A stretch of DNA of 64,000 nt from Kribbella caucasensis (GCF_004361855.1 NZ_SNWQ01000027.1:34426-98425); one strand, 5' to 3'; shown: positions 9,138-18,006, counted from the stretch's first letter. Program-made: numbers and translations. The notes: generated by a model not told the origin, from the letters alone.

Positions 9138-9623
9138 TCAGGACGCGAGAACCTCATCGAGGATGGCTTCCGCCTTGTCCTCGTTGGTGTGTTCGGCCAG
9201 GGCAAGCTCGGAGACGAGGATCTGACGAGCCTTCGCCAGCATCCGCTTCTCACCCGCGGAGAGACCACGGTCACGCTCACGGCGCCACAGGTCCCGGACG
9301 ACCTCGGCCACCTTCATCACGTCACCGGAGTGAAGCTTCTCCAGGTTCGCCTTGTAGCGACGCGACCAGTTGGTCGGCTCCTCCGTGTGCGGTGCACGCA
9401 GCACGTCGAAGACGCGCTCCAGGCCGGCCTGATCCACGACGTCACGCACGCCGACGAGATCGAGGTTGCACGCGGGGACCCGGACGACCAGGTCGTTCTG
9501 AGCGACGATCCTCAAGACCAGATAGGTCTTGTCCTCACCTTTGATCTGACGGGTCTCGATGTCCTCGATGACGGCCGCACCGTGATTGGGGTAAACAACC
9601 GTCTCGCCGACTGTGAAAGTCAT
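9138..9623 (-). CDS. carD: CarD-family RNA polymerase-binding transcription factor
   Basis: CarD, 161 aa, binds the beta subunit of RNA polymerase and stabilises open complexes, notably at rRNA promoters. The N-terminal RNAP-interaction domain begins MTFTVGETVVYPNHGAAVIE and the basic helical C-terminal domain contains the conserved LWRRERDRGLSAGEKRML. Start ATG at 9623 follows an AAAGGGG site. The carD-ispD-ispF order is conserved in actinomycetes. Confidence 0.96.
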   Translation of the reverse strand: MTFTVGETVVYPNHGAAVIEDIETRQIKGEDKTYLVLRIVAQNDLVVRVPACNLDLVGVRDVVDQAGLERVFDVLRAPHTEEPTNWSRRYKANLEKLHSGDVMKVAEVVRDLWRRERDRGLSAGEKRMLAKARQILVSELALAEHTNEDKAEAILDEVLAS

Positions 9624-9874
9624 ATGTCACGTGCCCCTTTCCGAGATCTATCCTACCACGCGGTCGCTGGTCCGCTGGGGGCGTTTGCGCTGGTCAGAGG
9701 CCATTTCCCACCTTGACAAACGCTGTCCATCGTGCCTCGCGCGCGTGATTTGGTTGCCCGGGACACCTCGAAAAGGTGGTGCCGCCGTCGGCACCGGCGA
9801 GCCCGGTCGCTACGCTTTGCTGCGCCGGAGGCCGCTGCCTGACGGCGTCCACAGCATGTAGGAGAGGGATCCCA

Positions 9875-10411
9875 GTGCTCATCACGTTGCCCCCGCAGGC
9901 CCGCCGCCGGGCCGCCGCGGCCGGTGCCGCCGTCACGCTGAGCATCGCGCTGGCCGCCTGCGGCGCGAACTTCAACGCCCAGACCGCGAAGCCCTACCAG
10001 CCCTCCGAGGGCACCAACGCGGACTCCGGGTCGATCGCTGTCCGCAACCTGCTGGTACTCGCCGCCGAGGACGGCAAGGGTGAACTGCAGGGCGCGATCG
10101 TCAATCGCGGCCGGACCGACGACACCCTGGTGAGCATCGCGTCCGCCCCCGCGGAGGGTTCCAGCTCGACCGAGGAGCCGGCCACCGTCACGTTCGGCAA
10201 CGTGCGCCCGATGACGCTGGCGACCGGCGCCGTCCTCACCCTGCCGCCGGCCACCGGCCAGCCGTTCACGGTCACCGGCGGCAAGCCCGGCGACATGATC
10301 AAGGTGACCATCACCTTCGCCAAGGCGGCTCCGCTGACCACCGACATCCCGGTCCTCACCCTCGACCACTACTCGCCGACTCCCCGCGACGACGCCGAAA
10401 CCCACGGCTGA
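9875..10411 (+). CDS. Secreted lipoprotein with beta-sandwich-like domain, function unknown
   Basis: Lipoprotein of 178 aa starting at GTG 9875, chosen for the AGGAGAGG site 8 bases upstream. The signal peptide is Arg-rich, then Ala-rich, and ends in the lipobox LAAC, so the mature protein is anchored in the outer leaflet. The mature part contains NLLVLAAEDGKGELQGAIVN and a run of Thr/Val/Pro-rich strands, the look of a small copper-chaperone-like or immunoglobulin-like fold seen in actinomycete exported proteins of unknown role. It is divergent from carD and convergent with the siderophore-binding protein gene. Confidence 0.75.
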   Translation: MLITLPPQARRRAAAAGAAVTLSIALAACGANFNAQTAKPYQPSEGTNADSGSIAVRNLLVLAAEDGKGELQGAIVNRGRTDDTLVSIASAPAEGSSSTEEPATVTFGNVRPMTLATGAVLTLPPATGQPFTVTGGKPGDMIKVTITFAKAAPLTTDIPVLTLDHYSPTPRDDAETHG

Positions 10412-10426
10412 CCAGACACGAACCGA

Positions 10427-10461
10427 GAACGGGCCACCCCCGGCGCGGGGGTGGCCCGTTC
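10427..10461. terminator. Bidirectional hairpin terminator
   Basis: A perfect 15-base-pair stem (gaacgggccaccccc against its complement) with a GGCGC loop lies between the convergent lipoprotein and iron-binding protein genes. There is no strong U-tract, as is common in high-GC actinomycetes. Confidence 0.8.
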
Positions 10462-10547
10462 TGTTCGTACCGCGGACCTGTGGCCGAGGCCGCAGTACGG
10501 ACGCCGGCCGCCGCCCGCCCTGGTGAAGCGGGCGGAGACCTGCGCGA

Positions 10548-11585
10548 TCAGGAAGCGGCCTGGGCGGCCTTGGTCAGGCCCGGGAGGATCTTGTCCATCA
10601 CCCACGGGACGCTCAGGACGCTGACCGCGCTCATCCCGGAGATGACCTGCTGGTCCTCCATCACGTAGGCGCTGCCCTTCTTCACCGAGCCGAGAGCGGC
10701 GTACACCGGGTCGGCGTTGAACTTCGCCGTGGTCAGCCCGTCGACGTACGCGACCAGCACGTCGGCGTCGATCTCGCTGACCTTCTCCTTGCTGATGGTG
10801 AGGGCGAACTCCTTCTTGGTGTTCGTCTTCTCCAGCGCCTCGACCCCGGGCGCGTTCTTGAAGCCCATCTCGTTCAGGATCTGCACCCGCGGGTCGCCCG
10901 GCATGTAGACGTAGTTCTCCGCGCCGAACGAGCCGACCGTGATCGTCTTGTCCTTGAACTCCGGGTGCTCGGCCGCGACCTTGGCGATCCGGTCCTTGAT
11001 CCCGGCGATCAACTGGTCCGCCTCGGCCGACTTGCCGAGCGCCTTGCCGATCAGCGTGGTCTGGTCCTGCCAGGTGGTCTGCCACGGCGCACCCGGGTAC
11101 GCGACCGTCGGCGCGATCCCGGACAGGGTCTTGTAGACGGTCGCGTCGAAGCCCTCGTACGGCGCCAGGATGACGTCCGGCTTGAGCGCCGCGATCTTCT
11201 CGAACGGGTAGCTGTCACCGGCGTCCAGCAGGGTCGTCTTGGCCGGGTCGAACTTGTCCGCGTCCCAGGCGGTGACGCCTTCCTTGGTCGGGCCGTAGGT
11301 GACCTTTGGCATCCCGACCGGGGTCTCGCCGAGCGCGTAGACCACGTCCTGGGCGTTCCAGCCGAGCGTGACGATCCGCTCCGGCTTCTTGGTGATGGTG
11401 GTGTCGCCGAAGGTGTTCTTCAGCGTGACCGGGAACCCGGCGGCCGCATCGGGCGCCGAGGCGGCGGGCTCGTCGGCATCGCTGCCGCACGCGGCCAGCG
11501 TGGTCGCGACCACCAGGGCAGCGACCGCCAGCGCGGCGGTGCGGGCCGGCCGCAGGGCCACCCGGGAACGACGGGACCAGGACAT
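10548..11585 (-). CDS. Iron-siderophore ABC transporter substrate-binding lipoprotein
   Basis: FepB/FecB-type substrate-binding protein, 345 aa, that would capture a ferric siderophore outside the cell. It has a Tat- or Sec-like signal with SRRSR and the lipobox TLAACGSD. The mature protein has the family's KPERIVTLGWNAQDVVYALG start, LKPDVILAPYEG, and the long-helix linker between two Rossmann-like lobes. No permease or ATPase genes are adjacent, so it is an orphan binding protein. An iron-box-like site at 11616-11634 predicts repression by an IdeR/DmdR-type iron regulator. Confidence 0.9.
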   Translation of the reverse strand: MSWSRRSRVALRPARTAALAVAALVVATTLAACGSDADEPAASAPDAAAGFPVTLKNTFGDTTITKKPERIVTLGWNAQDVVYALGETPVGMPKVTYGPTKEGVTAWDADKFDPAKTTLLDAGDSYPFEKIAALKPDVILAPYEGFDATVYKTLSGIAPTVAYPGAPWQTTWQDQTTLIGKALGKSAEADQLIAGIKDRIAKVAAEHPEFKDKTITVGSFGAENYVYMPGDPRVQILNEMGFKNAPGVEALEKTNTKKEFALTISKEKVSEIDADVLVAYVDGLTTAKFNADPVYAALGSVKKGSAYVMEDQQVISGMSAVSVLSVPWVMDKILPGLTKAAQAAS

Positions 11586-11615
11586 GTGGTTCTCCTTAGC
11601 TGGTGATGCCTCAAC

Positions 11616-11634
11616 TAAGGAGAGCCTAAGCTAA
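11616..11634 (-). promoter_or_regulatory. IdeR/DmdR-type iron box
   Basis: On the minus strand the site reads ttagcttaggctctcctta, matching the actinobacterial iron-box consensus TTAGGTTAGSCTAACCTAA at 15 of 19 positions by eye. It lies about 30 bases upstream of the start of the siderophore-binding protein gene. Confidence 0.7.
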
Positions 11635-11711
11635 CCGTCCAGGATGACCTACCCCGACCGGGTGTGACCCGTACTACGGACGGCAGCCCGCCCGCGTACG
11701 GCGTACCGGGG

Positions 11712-12389
11712 TCAGGCCTCGAACTTGTAGCCGAGGCCCCGGACGGTGACGAGGTGGGCGGGGTTGGACGGGTCCTTCTCCAGCTTGGATCGGAGCCGCT
11801 TGACGTGGACGTCGAGGGTCTTGGTGTCGCCCACGTAGTCGGCGCCCCAGATCCGGTCGATCAGCTGACCACGGGTGAGCACCCGGCCGGTGTTCCGAAG
11901 CAGCATCTCGAGCAGCTCGAACTCCTTCAGCGGCAGCCGGATCTCAGTGCCGGAGACGGTCACCACGTGCCGTTCCACGTCCATCCGGACCGGTCCGGCC
12001 TCCAGCGTGTCGGGCAGCAGCTCGACGTCCTGGCCGCGACGCAGCACGGCCCGGATCCGGGCCAGCAGCTCGCGCGGGCTGTACGGCTTGGTGACGTAGT
12101 CGTCGGCGCCCAGTTCGAGCCCGACCACCTTGTCCACCTCGGTGTCCTTGGCGCTGACGATGATCACCGGCACGTTGCCACGACTGCGCAGCGCCCGGCA
12201 CACCTCGGTGCCGGACAGACCCGGCAGCATCAGGTCGAGCAGGACGATGTCCGCACCGGCTCGGTCGTACTCGTCCAGCGCGTCCGGCCCGGTCTCCGCG
12301 ACGGCGACCTCGAACCCCTCTTTGCGCAGCACGTACGACAGCGCGTCGCTGTAGCTCTCTTCGTCTTCGACGACCAGCACTCGGGTCAC
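11712..12389 (-). CDS. regX3: Phosphate-responsive response regulator, RegX3/PhoP type
   Basis: OmpR-family response regulator, 225 aa. The receiver domain starts TRVLVVEDEESYSDAL, with phospho-acceptor Asp in IVLLDLMLPG and Lys in YVTKPYSPREL. The DNA-binding winged helix has GQLIDRIWGADYVGDTKTLD and ends VRGLGYKFEA. GTG start at 12389 overlaps the senX3 stop (GTGA). Orthologues (RegX3 in mycobacteria, PhoP in Streptomyces) activate phosphate-scavenging genes by binding PHO boxes. Confidence 0.93.
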   Translation of the reverse strand: MTRVLVVEDEESYSDALSYVLRKEGFEVAVAETGPDALDEYDRAGADIVLLDLMLPGLSGTEVCRALRSRGNVPVIIVSAKDTEVDKVVGLELGADDYVTKPYSPRELLARIRAVLRRGQDVELLPDTLEAGPVRMDVERHVVTVSGTEIRLPLKEFELLEMLLRNTGRVLTRGQLIDRIWGADYVGDTKTLDVHVKRLRSKLEKDPSNPAHLVTVRGLGYKFEA

Positions 12390-13630
12390 GAAGCTGCCTC
12401 CTTGGTTCTCTGACCAGACGGGATGGTCAGGGTTGGTGTCGACTCGACCTGGCTGGCGGAGTCGGCGGGTTGCCCGGTCGCGGGATCGAGCCGCAGCGGG
12501 AGTCTGACGGTGAAGGTCGAGCCTTGGCCCTCGACGCTCCAGACCCGCACGTCGCCGCCGTGGATGGAGGCGATGTGCTTGACGATGGACAGGCCCAGGC
12601 CGGTGCCGCCGGTCTCCCGGCTGCGGGCCCGGTCGACCCGGTAGAACCGCTCGAAGATGCGTTCCAGGTCGCTGCTCGGGATGCCGACACCCTGGTCGCT
12701 GACGGTGATCTCGACCAGGTCGCCGATCGGGTGCGCGGCGACCGCGACCCGGGTGCCGTCGGGGCTGTAGTTGACCGCGTTCTCGACCAGGTTGCCGATC
12801 GCGATCGCGAGCTGGTCCTCGCTGCCCATCACCTCGAGCACCGGATCGGTCTTCACCACGATGTTGATGTCACGGTCCTCGGCGTCCACCCGGCAGCGGT
12901 CCACCGCGGCGTCGATGACACCGTTGATGTCGACCGGTCCGGGGTTCTCCAGCGGGTCGTCGCCCTGCAGCCGGGACAGCTCGATGATCTCCTTGACCAG
13001 CCGGCTCAGCCGGGACGCCTCGATCCGCATCCGGTTCGAGAACCGCTGCACCGCCTCCGGGTCGTCGGATGCCTCCGAGACCGCGTCGGCGAGCAGGATC
13101 AGCGCCCCGATCGGGGTCTTCAGCTCGTGGCTGACGTTCACGGTGAAGTCGCGCCGGATCGCCTCCAGCCGGCGCTCCCGGGTCCGGTCCTCGACCAGGA
13201 CCAGCACCAGCTGGCTGCCCAGCGGCGCCACCCTCGCGCTCACGTACTGCGTGGCGCCGAGCCGGCCTCGGACGATCTCCAGGTCCTGCTGGCGGATCTC
13301 GCCGTCCCGGCGGACCGCGCGGACCATGGTGAGCAACTCCTCCACCAGCAACCGCTCACCCCGGACGATGCCGAGCACGTGGGCCGGGGCGCTGGCCTGC
13401 AGCACCTGGTCCTCCGGACCCATCACCACGGCAGACGAACGCAGTACGGACAGCACGGTGGCGACGCCGATCGGCACGATCGGGTCGGGGGATTCCGGGA
13501 TCTTCTGCTGGGCTCGCTCGCTGAGCATCATGGCTCCCAGCGAAAGCAGGGCCAGGGCCGCGCCGATGACGCCGCCCAGCACCGCAGCCAGCGTGGGGTC
13601 CACGGCAACGATGCTACGCGGGGAAATCAT
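12386..13630 (-). CDS. senX3: Phosphate-sensing histidine kinase, SenX3/PhoR type
   Basis: Membrane histidine kinase, 414 aa from ATG 13630. One N-terminal membrane helix (LAAVLGGVIGAALALLSLGA), a PAS-like region, the H-box FTVNVSHELKTPIGAL, then N-box, DQGVGIP and GGTGLGLSIVKH of the ATPase domain. The start is uncertain: ATG 13672 would leave almost no leader after the PHO box at 13677, and GTG 13603 is also possible; none has a good ribosome site. It is coupled to regX3 and divergent from phoU, the conserved phosphate-signalling arrangement. Confidence 0.92.
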   Translation of the reverse strand: MISPRSIVAVDPTLAAVLGGVIGAALALLSLGAMMLSERAQQKIPESPDPIVPIGVATVLSVLRSSAVVMGPEDQVLQASAPAHVLGIVRGERLLVEELLTMVRAVRRDGEIRQQDLEIVRGRLGATQYVSARVAPLGSQLVLVLVEDRTRERRLEAIRRDFTVNVSHELKTPIGALILLADAVSEASDDPEAVQRFSNRMRIEASRLSRLVKEIIELSRLQGDDPLENPGPVDINGVIDAAVDRCRVDAEDRDINIVVKTDPVLEVMGSEDQLAIAIGNLVENAVNYSPDGTRVAVAAHPIGDLVEITVSDQGVGIPSSDLERIFERFYRVDRARSRETGGTGLGLSIVKHIASIHGGDVRVWSVEGQGSTFTVRLPLRLDPATGQPADSASQVESTPTLTIPSGQRTKEAAS

Positions 13631-13676
13631 GGGGAAAGACCGAATGATCACAGGATGGCCTACACGCGTCATAACT

Positions 13677-13709
13677 GTTCATCGGCCGTTCACCACCCGT
13701 CGCCAACCG
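13677..13709 (+). promoter_or_regulatory. PHO box (three 11-base direct repeat units)
   Basis: Consecutive 11-base units gttcatcggcc, gttcaccaccc and gtcgccaaccg match the Streptomyces PHO-box unit GTTCACC plus four bases: the second exactly, the first with one change, the third weakly. The site lies in the phoU/senX3 intergenic region, where PhoP/RegX3 autoregulation occurs in relatives. Confidence 0.75.
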
Positions 13710-13809
13710 GCAACCTCAGGGGCATACCGTCGCCCGTGGGCGGGTACTGGACCCATGCCCCGGCAGAATTCGCCCTGGCAGCGCCGGCATCCACAGATCG
13801 GACACAAGC

Positions 13810-14520
13810 ATGCGTGACACCTACCACGAGCAGCTCGACGACATCCTCGTCGAGCTCGAGCGGATGACTCGGACGGTGTCCACCGCTGTCCGACGCTCCA
13901 CCGCCGCGCTGCTCGCGGCGGACATCCGGCAGGCCGAGGACGTGATCGCCGCCGACATCGAGCTGGACGCGGCCGGTGAGGGCGTCGAGGAGAAGGTCTT
14001 CGAGCTGATGGCCCGGCAGGCCCCGGTCGCCAACGAGCTGCGGATGCTGGTCGCCGCGCTCCGGATGGTCGCCGACCTGGAGCGGATGGGCGACCTGGCC
14101 GCGCACGTCTCCAAGATCGCCCGGCTGCGCTACCCGCAGCCCGCCATCCCGGCCGATCTGCACTCGGTGATCGAGCAGATGGCGTCCGTGGCGGGCAAGA
14201 TGGTCGACTCCGCCGGTGACGTGATCAAGTCCCACGACGTCGAGGCGGCCGGCAAGCTGGAGCTCGTCGACGACGAGATGGACAAGCTGCGGAGCAGCCA
14301 GTTCCGGCTGATGATGGACGCCTCCTGGCCGCACGGCGTCGAGGTGGCGGTCGACATCGCCCTGCTCGGCCGGTACTACGAGCGCATCGCCGACCACGCC
14401 GTGTCGATGGCCCGCCGGGTCGTCTACCTGGTCACCGGCGAGCTCCCGGTCGCCGTCGGCGGCACCGCGGCCGGCTCCGGCGCCGGCGCATCGGCGCCGT
14501 CCCCCAACGGCAACAACTGA
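13810..14520 (+). CDS. phoU: Phosphate signalling protein PhoU
   Basis: PhoU, 236 aa, negative modulator linking the Pst phosphate transporter to the SenX3/PhoR kinase. It contains two PhoU helical-bundle repeats: residues about 10-110 (ELRMLVAALRMVADLERMGDLAAH) and 115-215 (ALLGRYYERIADHAVSMAR), each with the conserved E/D-R-hxD metal-binding pattern. The last 25 residues are a Gly/Ala/Ser-rich tail. ATG at 13810 has no clear ribosome site, so the mRNA may have a short leader. It is divergent from senX3-regX3. Confidence 0.95.
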   Translation: MRDTYHEQLDDILVELERMTRTVSTAVRRSTAALLAADIRQAEDVIAADIELDAAGEGVEEKVFELMARQAPVANELRMLVAALRMVADLERMGDLAAHVSKIARLRYPQPAIPADLHSVIEQMASVAGKMVDSAGDVIKSHDVEAAGKLELVDDEMDKLRSSQFRLMMDASWPHGVEVAVDIALLGRYYERIADHAVSMARRVVYLVTGELPVAVGGTAAGSGAGASAPSPNGNN

Positions 14521-14542
14521 GCCCTTCCGTACTGAGCTCGGC

Positions 14543-14581
14543 AAAAAAGTAGCCCTCGGCAACCACCTGGTCGCCGAGGGC
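14543..14581. terminator. Rho-independent terminator, mainly for gpmA
   Basis: Stem gccctcggc (14552-14560) pairs with gccgagggc (14573-14581). The aaaaaa at 14543-14548 supplies a U-tract for minus-strand transcription, so it terminates gpmA; it may also stop phoU transcripts. Confidence 0.8.
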
Positions 14582-14597
14582 TTCTTGCCGTCCGCCG

Positions 14598-15344
14598 TCA
14601 GCGGCCCTGGTTCTTGACGGCCTCGATGGCTTCCTTGGCGGCCGCGGGGTCGAGGTACTCGCCGCCCGGCGTGACCGGGTTGAAATCGTCGTCGAGCTCG
14701 TAGTACAGCGGGATGCCGGTCGGGATGTTGAGGCCGACGATGGTCTGCTCGTCCAGGCCGTCGAGGTGCTTGACCAGGGCACGCAGGGAGTTGCCGTGGG
14801 CCGTGACGAGCACGGTCTTACCGGCTCGCAGGTCCGGCACGATCGCGTCGTACCAGTAGGGCAGCATCCGCTCGACGACGTCCTTCAGGCACTCGGTCGA
14901 CGGCAGGATCTCGGATGGGAGCCCGGCGTACCGCGGGTCGCCGGCCTGGTCGAACTCGGAGCCGCGCTCGATCGCCGGCGGCGGGGTGTCGTAGGAGCGG
15001 CGGAACAGCATGAACTGCTCCTCGCCGAGCTCCTCCAGCGTCTGCTTCTTGTCCTTGCCCTGCAGGCCGCCGTAGTGGCGCTCGTTCAGCCGCCAGGACC
15101 GGCGGACGTCGATCCACTGGCGGCCGCACTCCTCGAGGGCGATGGTCGCGGTGCGGATGGCGCGGCGCAGTACCGAGGTGTGCAGGACGTCCGGGAGCAG
15201 GTCGCGCTCGAGCAGCAACTGGCCGCCTCGGTGCGCCTCCTCGACGCCCTGGGCGTTCAGGTCGACGTCTACCCAGCCGGTGAACAGGTTCTTGGCGTTC
15301 CAGTCGCTGTGGCCGTGGCGGAGCAGGATCAGGCGATAGGTCAT
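14598..15344 (-). CDS. gpmA: 2,3-bisphosphoglycerate-dependent phosphoglycerate mutase
   Basis: Glycolytic phosphoglycerate mutase, 248 aa, interconverts 3- and 2-phosphoglycerate. The catalytic LILLRHGHSDWN carries the phospho-histidine; NLFTGWVDVDLNAQG, RSWRLNERHYGGLQGKDK and VLVTAHGNSLRALVKHLDG complete the family pattern. Full length for the cofactor-dependent enzyme. It sits between phoU and mshA as in many actinomycetes. Confidence 0.95.
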   Translation of the reverse strand: MTYRLILLRHGHSDWNAKNLFTGWVDVDLNAQGVEEAHRGGQLLLERDLLPDVLHTSVLRRAIRTATIALEECGRQWIDVRRSWRLNERHYGGLQGKDKKQTLEELGEEQFMLFRRSYDTPPPAIERGSEFDQAGDPRYAGLPSEILPSTECLKDVVERMLPYWYDAIVPDLRAGKTVLVTAHGNSLRALVKHLDGLDEQTIVGLNIPTGIPLYYELDDDFNPVTPGGEYLDPAAAKEAIEAVKNQGR

Positions 15345-15353
15345 GTGCCCAGC

Positions 15354-15842
15354 CTATCGAGGCTCCAGCCAGCCCTTGAACGCGTCCAGATTCCGGGTCG
15401 ACTCGCCGCGGGACAGCCGCCACTCGTACTCCTTGCGGATCGAGCCCGCGAAGCCGAGTTCGAGGATCGTGTTGAACGACGAGTCGGCGTACTCGAGCAC
15501 GGAGCCGAGCAGCCGGTCCACCTCGACCGGGTTGATCGCCTGGAGCGGGACCCGGCCGTCCAGGTGGATGTCGCCGTGATGGTCGACGGCGAACGCGACG
15601 CCGTACATCTTGAGGTTCCGCTCCAGCAGCCAGCGGTAGACGGCCTCGTGGTTCTCGTCAGGCCGGCGGGCCACGAACGCGTGCACGTGCACCGCCTGCG
15701 GTCCGACGGTCAGTCCGACGGTGGTCTTGAGTTTGCGCTCGCCTGGGAGATCCGCGCTGAACACGCCCGGCGCGGACTCGGTGAACTCCAGCGCGTTCTC
15801 GGTCAGAACCTGGCGGATCACGTCCGCCGCCGACACTCTCAT
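15354..15842 (-). CDS. YbjN-domain protein
   Basis: YbjN-domain protein of 162 aa, the fold related to type III secretion chaperones; no enzymatic role is known. ATG at 15842 (MRVSAADVI) is chosen because it starts the domain and removes the overlap with mshA. Visible family features are an N-terminal helix, a four-strand sheet (HVHAFVARRPDENHEAVYRWL) and the C-terminal NTILELGFAGSI helix. It lies between mshA and gpmA, a position conserved in actinomycetes, and is probably cotranscribed with both. Confidence 0.82.
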   Translation of the reverse strand: MRVSAADVIRQVLTENALEFTESAPGVFSADLPGERKLKTTVGLTVGPQAVHVHAFVARRPDENHEAVYRWLLERNLKMYGVAFAVDHHGDIHLDGRVPLQAINPVEVDRLLGSVLEYADSSFNTILELGFAGSIRKEYEWRLSRGESTRNLDAFKGWLEPR

Positions 15843-15864
15843 CCGGCCACCATAGCGTCGAGCC

Positions 15865-17154
15865 TCACCACACACTGGACACTTGGTCAGCCGCCATCGT
15901 CTCCGCCGCCGTCCGGTACGCGGCCAGCGTCTTCGCCGCGGTCAGCTCCCAGCCGAATCCCTGCGCGTGCTGCACCGCGGCCTTGCCCATGCTCTCGCGA
16001 GTGTCCGGATCCGTCGCGATCCGGCCCAGCGCGTCGGCGAAGTCGGCGATCTCGTGGCCGGCCACCAGCAGCCCGGTGAGACCGTCCTCGACGGCCGTGG
16101 TGAGCCCACCGACCGCGGCCGCGACCACCGGCGTACCGCAGGCCTGTGCTTCCAGCGCGACGAGCCCGAACGATTCGGAGTACGACGGGACGCAGACGAC
16201 CGACGCGGCTCGGTACCAGTCCACGAGACCGGTGGGGGCCATCGGCTTGACGAATCGGGTGACGTCGTCGATCCCGAGTTCGCGGGCCAGTTCGGCGTGC
16301 GACTCGGGGTGCTCCATGCCGTTGCCGGACGGGCCGCCGATGATCGCGACGACCAGGCGGCTGCGCAACGACGGGTCCTGGTCGAGGAGCCGGGCGGCCG
16401 CCCTGATCAGGATGTCGGGTGCCTTCAGCGGCTGGATCCGGCCGACGAACGCGAGCACGATCGCGTCCTCCGGTACCCCGACCGCCTTGCGGGCCAGGAC
16501 CTGGTCGCCCGGATGGAACACGTCCAGGTCGACGCCCGGGTGGACCACTTCGACCTTCGCGGGATCCGCGTCGTACAAGGTGATCAGCTCATCGGCCTCG
16601 TCGGCGGTGTTGGCCAGCAACCGATCGGCCGACTCGACCACCTGCTCCTCACCGATCAGCCGGGCCGGCGGTTCCGGTACGTCGTCGTCGGCCAGGCTGG
16701 CGTTCTTCACCTTCGCCATCGTGTGCATGGTGTGGACGAGTGGAACGGCCCATCGGTCCCGGGCGAGCAGGCCGACCTGGCCGGACAACCAGTAGTGCGA
16801 GTGGATCACGTCGTAGTACCCGGGTTCGCGGATCGCCTCGGCGCGGAGTACGGCACGGGCGAAGGTGCACAGCTGTGCGGGCAACTCGTTCTTGGAGAGG
16901 CCTTCGTACGGCCCGGCGGCCACGTTGCGCACGGTCACGCCAGGCATCAGCGCGACCTTCGCGGGCAGGGCCGACGAGGTCGCGCGGGTGAACACGTCCA
17001 CCTCGATCCCGAGGCCGGCCAGCCGTTTGGACAGCTCCACCACGTACACGTTCATGCCACCGGCATCACCGGTCCCGGGCTGGTCCAGCGGCGAGGTGTG
17101 CAGGCTGATCATCGCGACCCGCCGAATGGGACGGCCAGCCGAGGATTCGGTCAC
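15865..17154 (-). CDS. mshA: D-inositol-3-phosphate glycosyltransferase (mycothiol step 1)
   Basis: MshA, 429 aa, a GT4-family enzyme that joins GlcNAc from UDP-GlcNAc to inositol 3-phosphate, the first step of mycothiol synthesis. The N-terminal VAMISLHTSPLDQPGTGDAG and MNVYVVELSKRLA are characteristic; the donor-binding half has FVGRIQPLKAPD and the E-x7-E type SYSESFGLVALEAQACGTPV. It starts at GTG 17154. The last mycothiol gene, mshD, is also in this window at 62703. Confidence 0.96.
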   Translation of the reverse strand: MTESSAGRPIRRVAMISLHTSPLDQPGTGDAGGMNVYVVELSKRLAGLGIEVDVFTRATSSALPAKVALMPGVTVRNVAAGPYEGLSKNELPAQLCTFARAVLRAEAIREPGYYDVIHSHYWLSGQVGLLARDRWAVPLVHTMHTMAKVKNASLADDDVPEPPARLIGEEQVVESADRLLANTADEADELITLYDADPAKVEVVHPGVDLDVFHPGDQVLARKAVGVPEDAIVLAFVGRIQPLKAPDILIRAAARLLDQDPSLRSRLVVAIIGGPSGNGMEHPESHAELARELGIDDVTRFVKPMAPTGLVDWYRAASVVCVPSYSESFGLVALEAQACGTPVVAAAVGGLTTAVEDGLTGLLVAGHEIADFADALGRIATDPDTRESMGKAAVQHAQGFGWELTAAKTLAAYRTAAETMAADQVSSVW

Positions 17155-17258
17155 CCGGCCAGCCTAACTCCGCTGCCTGTCTGCCCGTCCGGTCAGCCAG
17201 CGTGCTGCGGGGTGAGACGGGTGCAAGGTGGGCATCACTGGTTTGGGAGACTCGGGGT

Positions 17259-17999
17259 ATGAGTCGTCCGCTTGCTGTTGTGACCGGGGCCAGTAGTGGG
17301 ATCGGGGCCGCCTCCGCGCGGCACCTCGCGCAGGCGGGGTTCGAGGTGATCTGTGCGGCCCGGCGGCTGGATCGGGTCGAGGAACTGGCCAAGGAGATCG
17401 AGGGCCGTGCGGTGCGGTGCGACGTGACCTCGGCCGATGACGTGGCGTCCCTGATCGAGGCCGTTGGAGACCGGCTGGACCTGCTGGTCAACAACGCGGG
17501 CGGTGCCTTCGGGTTCGAACCGGTGGCGGATGCGGACCTGGACGCCTGGCGCCGGATGTACGAGGTGAACGTGATCGGCGTCGCCGCCGTCACCAAGTCG
17601 TTGCTCCCGGCCCTCATCGCCGGCCGCGGCACGATCGTCGTGATGGGATCGACGGCCGGCCAGGTCGCGTACGAGGGCGGCGGTGGGTACGTCGCCGCCA
17701 AGCACGCCGTCAAGGCTGTCGTCGACACGTTGCGCCTCGAGCTCTACGACCAGCCCGTCCGCGTCTGCGAGATCGCCCCGGGCATGGTCCGCAGCGAGGG
17801 ATTCGCCCTCACCCGCTTCGAGGGCGACCAGTCCAAAGCCGACGCCGTGTACGCCGGTGTCGCCGAACCCCTCACCTCGGACGACATCGCCGACATCGTC
17901 ACCTGGGTCGCCACCCGCCCCGCCCACGTCAACATCGACCGCCTAACCGTCCGCCCCCGAGCCCAAGCCGCCCAACACAAGGTCCACCGCGTCCAGTAG
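17259..17999 (+). CDS. Short-chain dehydrogenase/reductase
   Basis: Classical SDR oxidoreductase, 246 aa. The NAD(P)-binding TGASSGIGAASARHLAQAG is at residues 9-27, NNAGG near residue 85, the catalytic Ser in MGSTAGQVAYEGGG and YVAAKHAVK with Tyr and Lys. The start is ATG 17259, giving the usual MSRPLAVVTGASSGIG N-terminus. The AARRLDR sequence after strand two suggests NADP(H) preference. The substrate is unknown. It is divergent from mshA by about 100 bases. Confidence 0.88.
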   Translation: MSRPLAVVTGASSGIGAASARHLAQAGFEVICAARRLDRVEELAKEIEGRAVRCDVTSADDVASLIEAVGDRLDLLVNNAGGAFGFEPVADADLDAWRRMYEVNVIGVAAVTKSLLPALIAGRGTIVVMGSTAGQVAYEGGGGYVAAKHAVKAVVDTLRLELYDQPVRVCEIAPGMVRSEGFALTRFEGDQSKADAVYAGVAEPLTSDDIADIVTWVATRPAHVNIDRLTVRPRAQAAQHKVHRVQ

Positions 18000-18006
18000 C
18001 CACGAG

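Noticed and set aside
12470..13867. 465-codon plus-strand frame opposite senX3
   Set aside because: Antisense to the histidine kinase, with low-complexity Asp/Arg/His composition and no family match.
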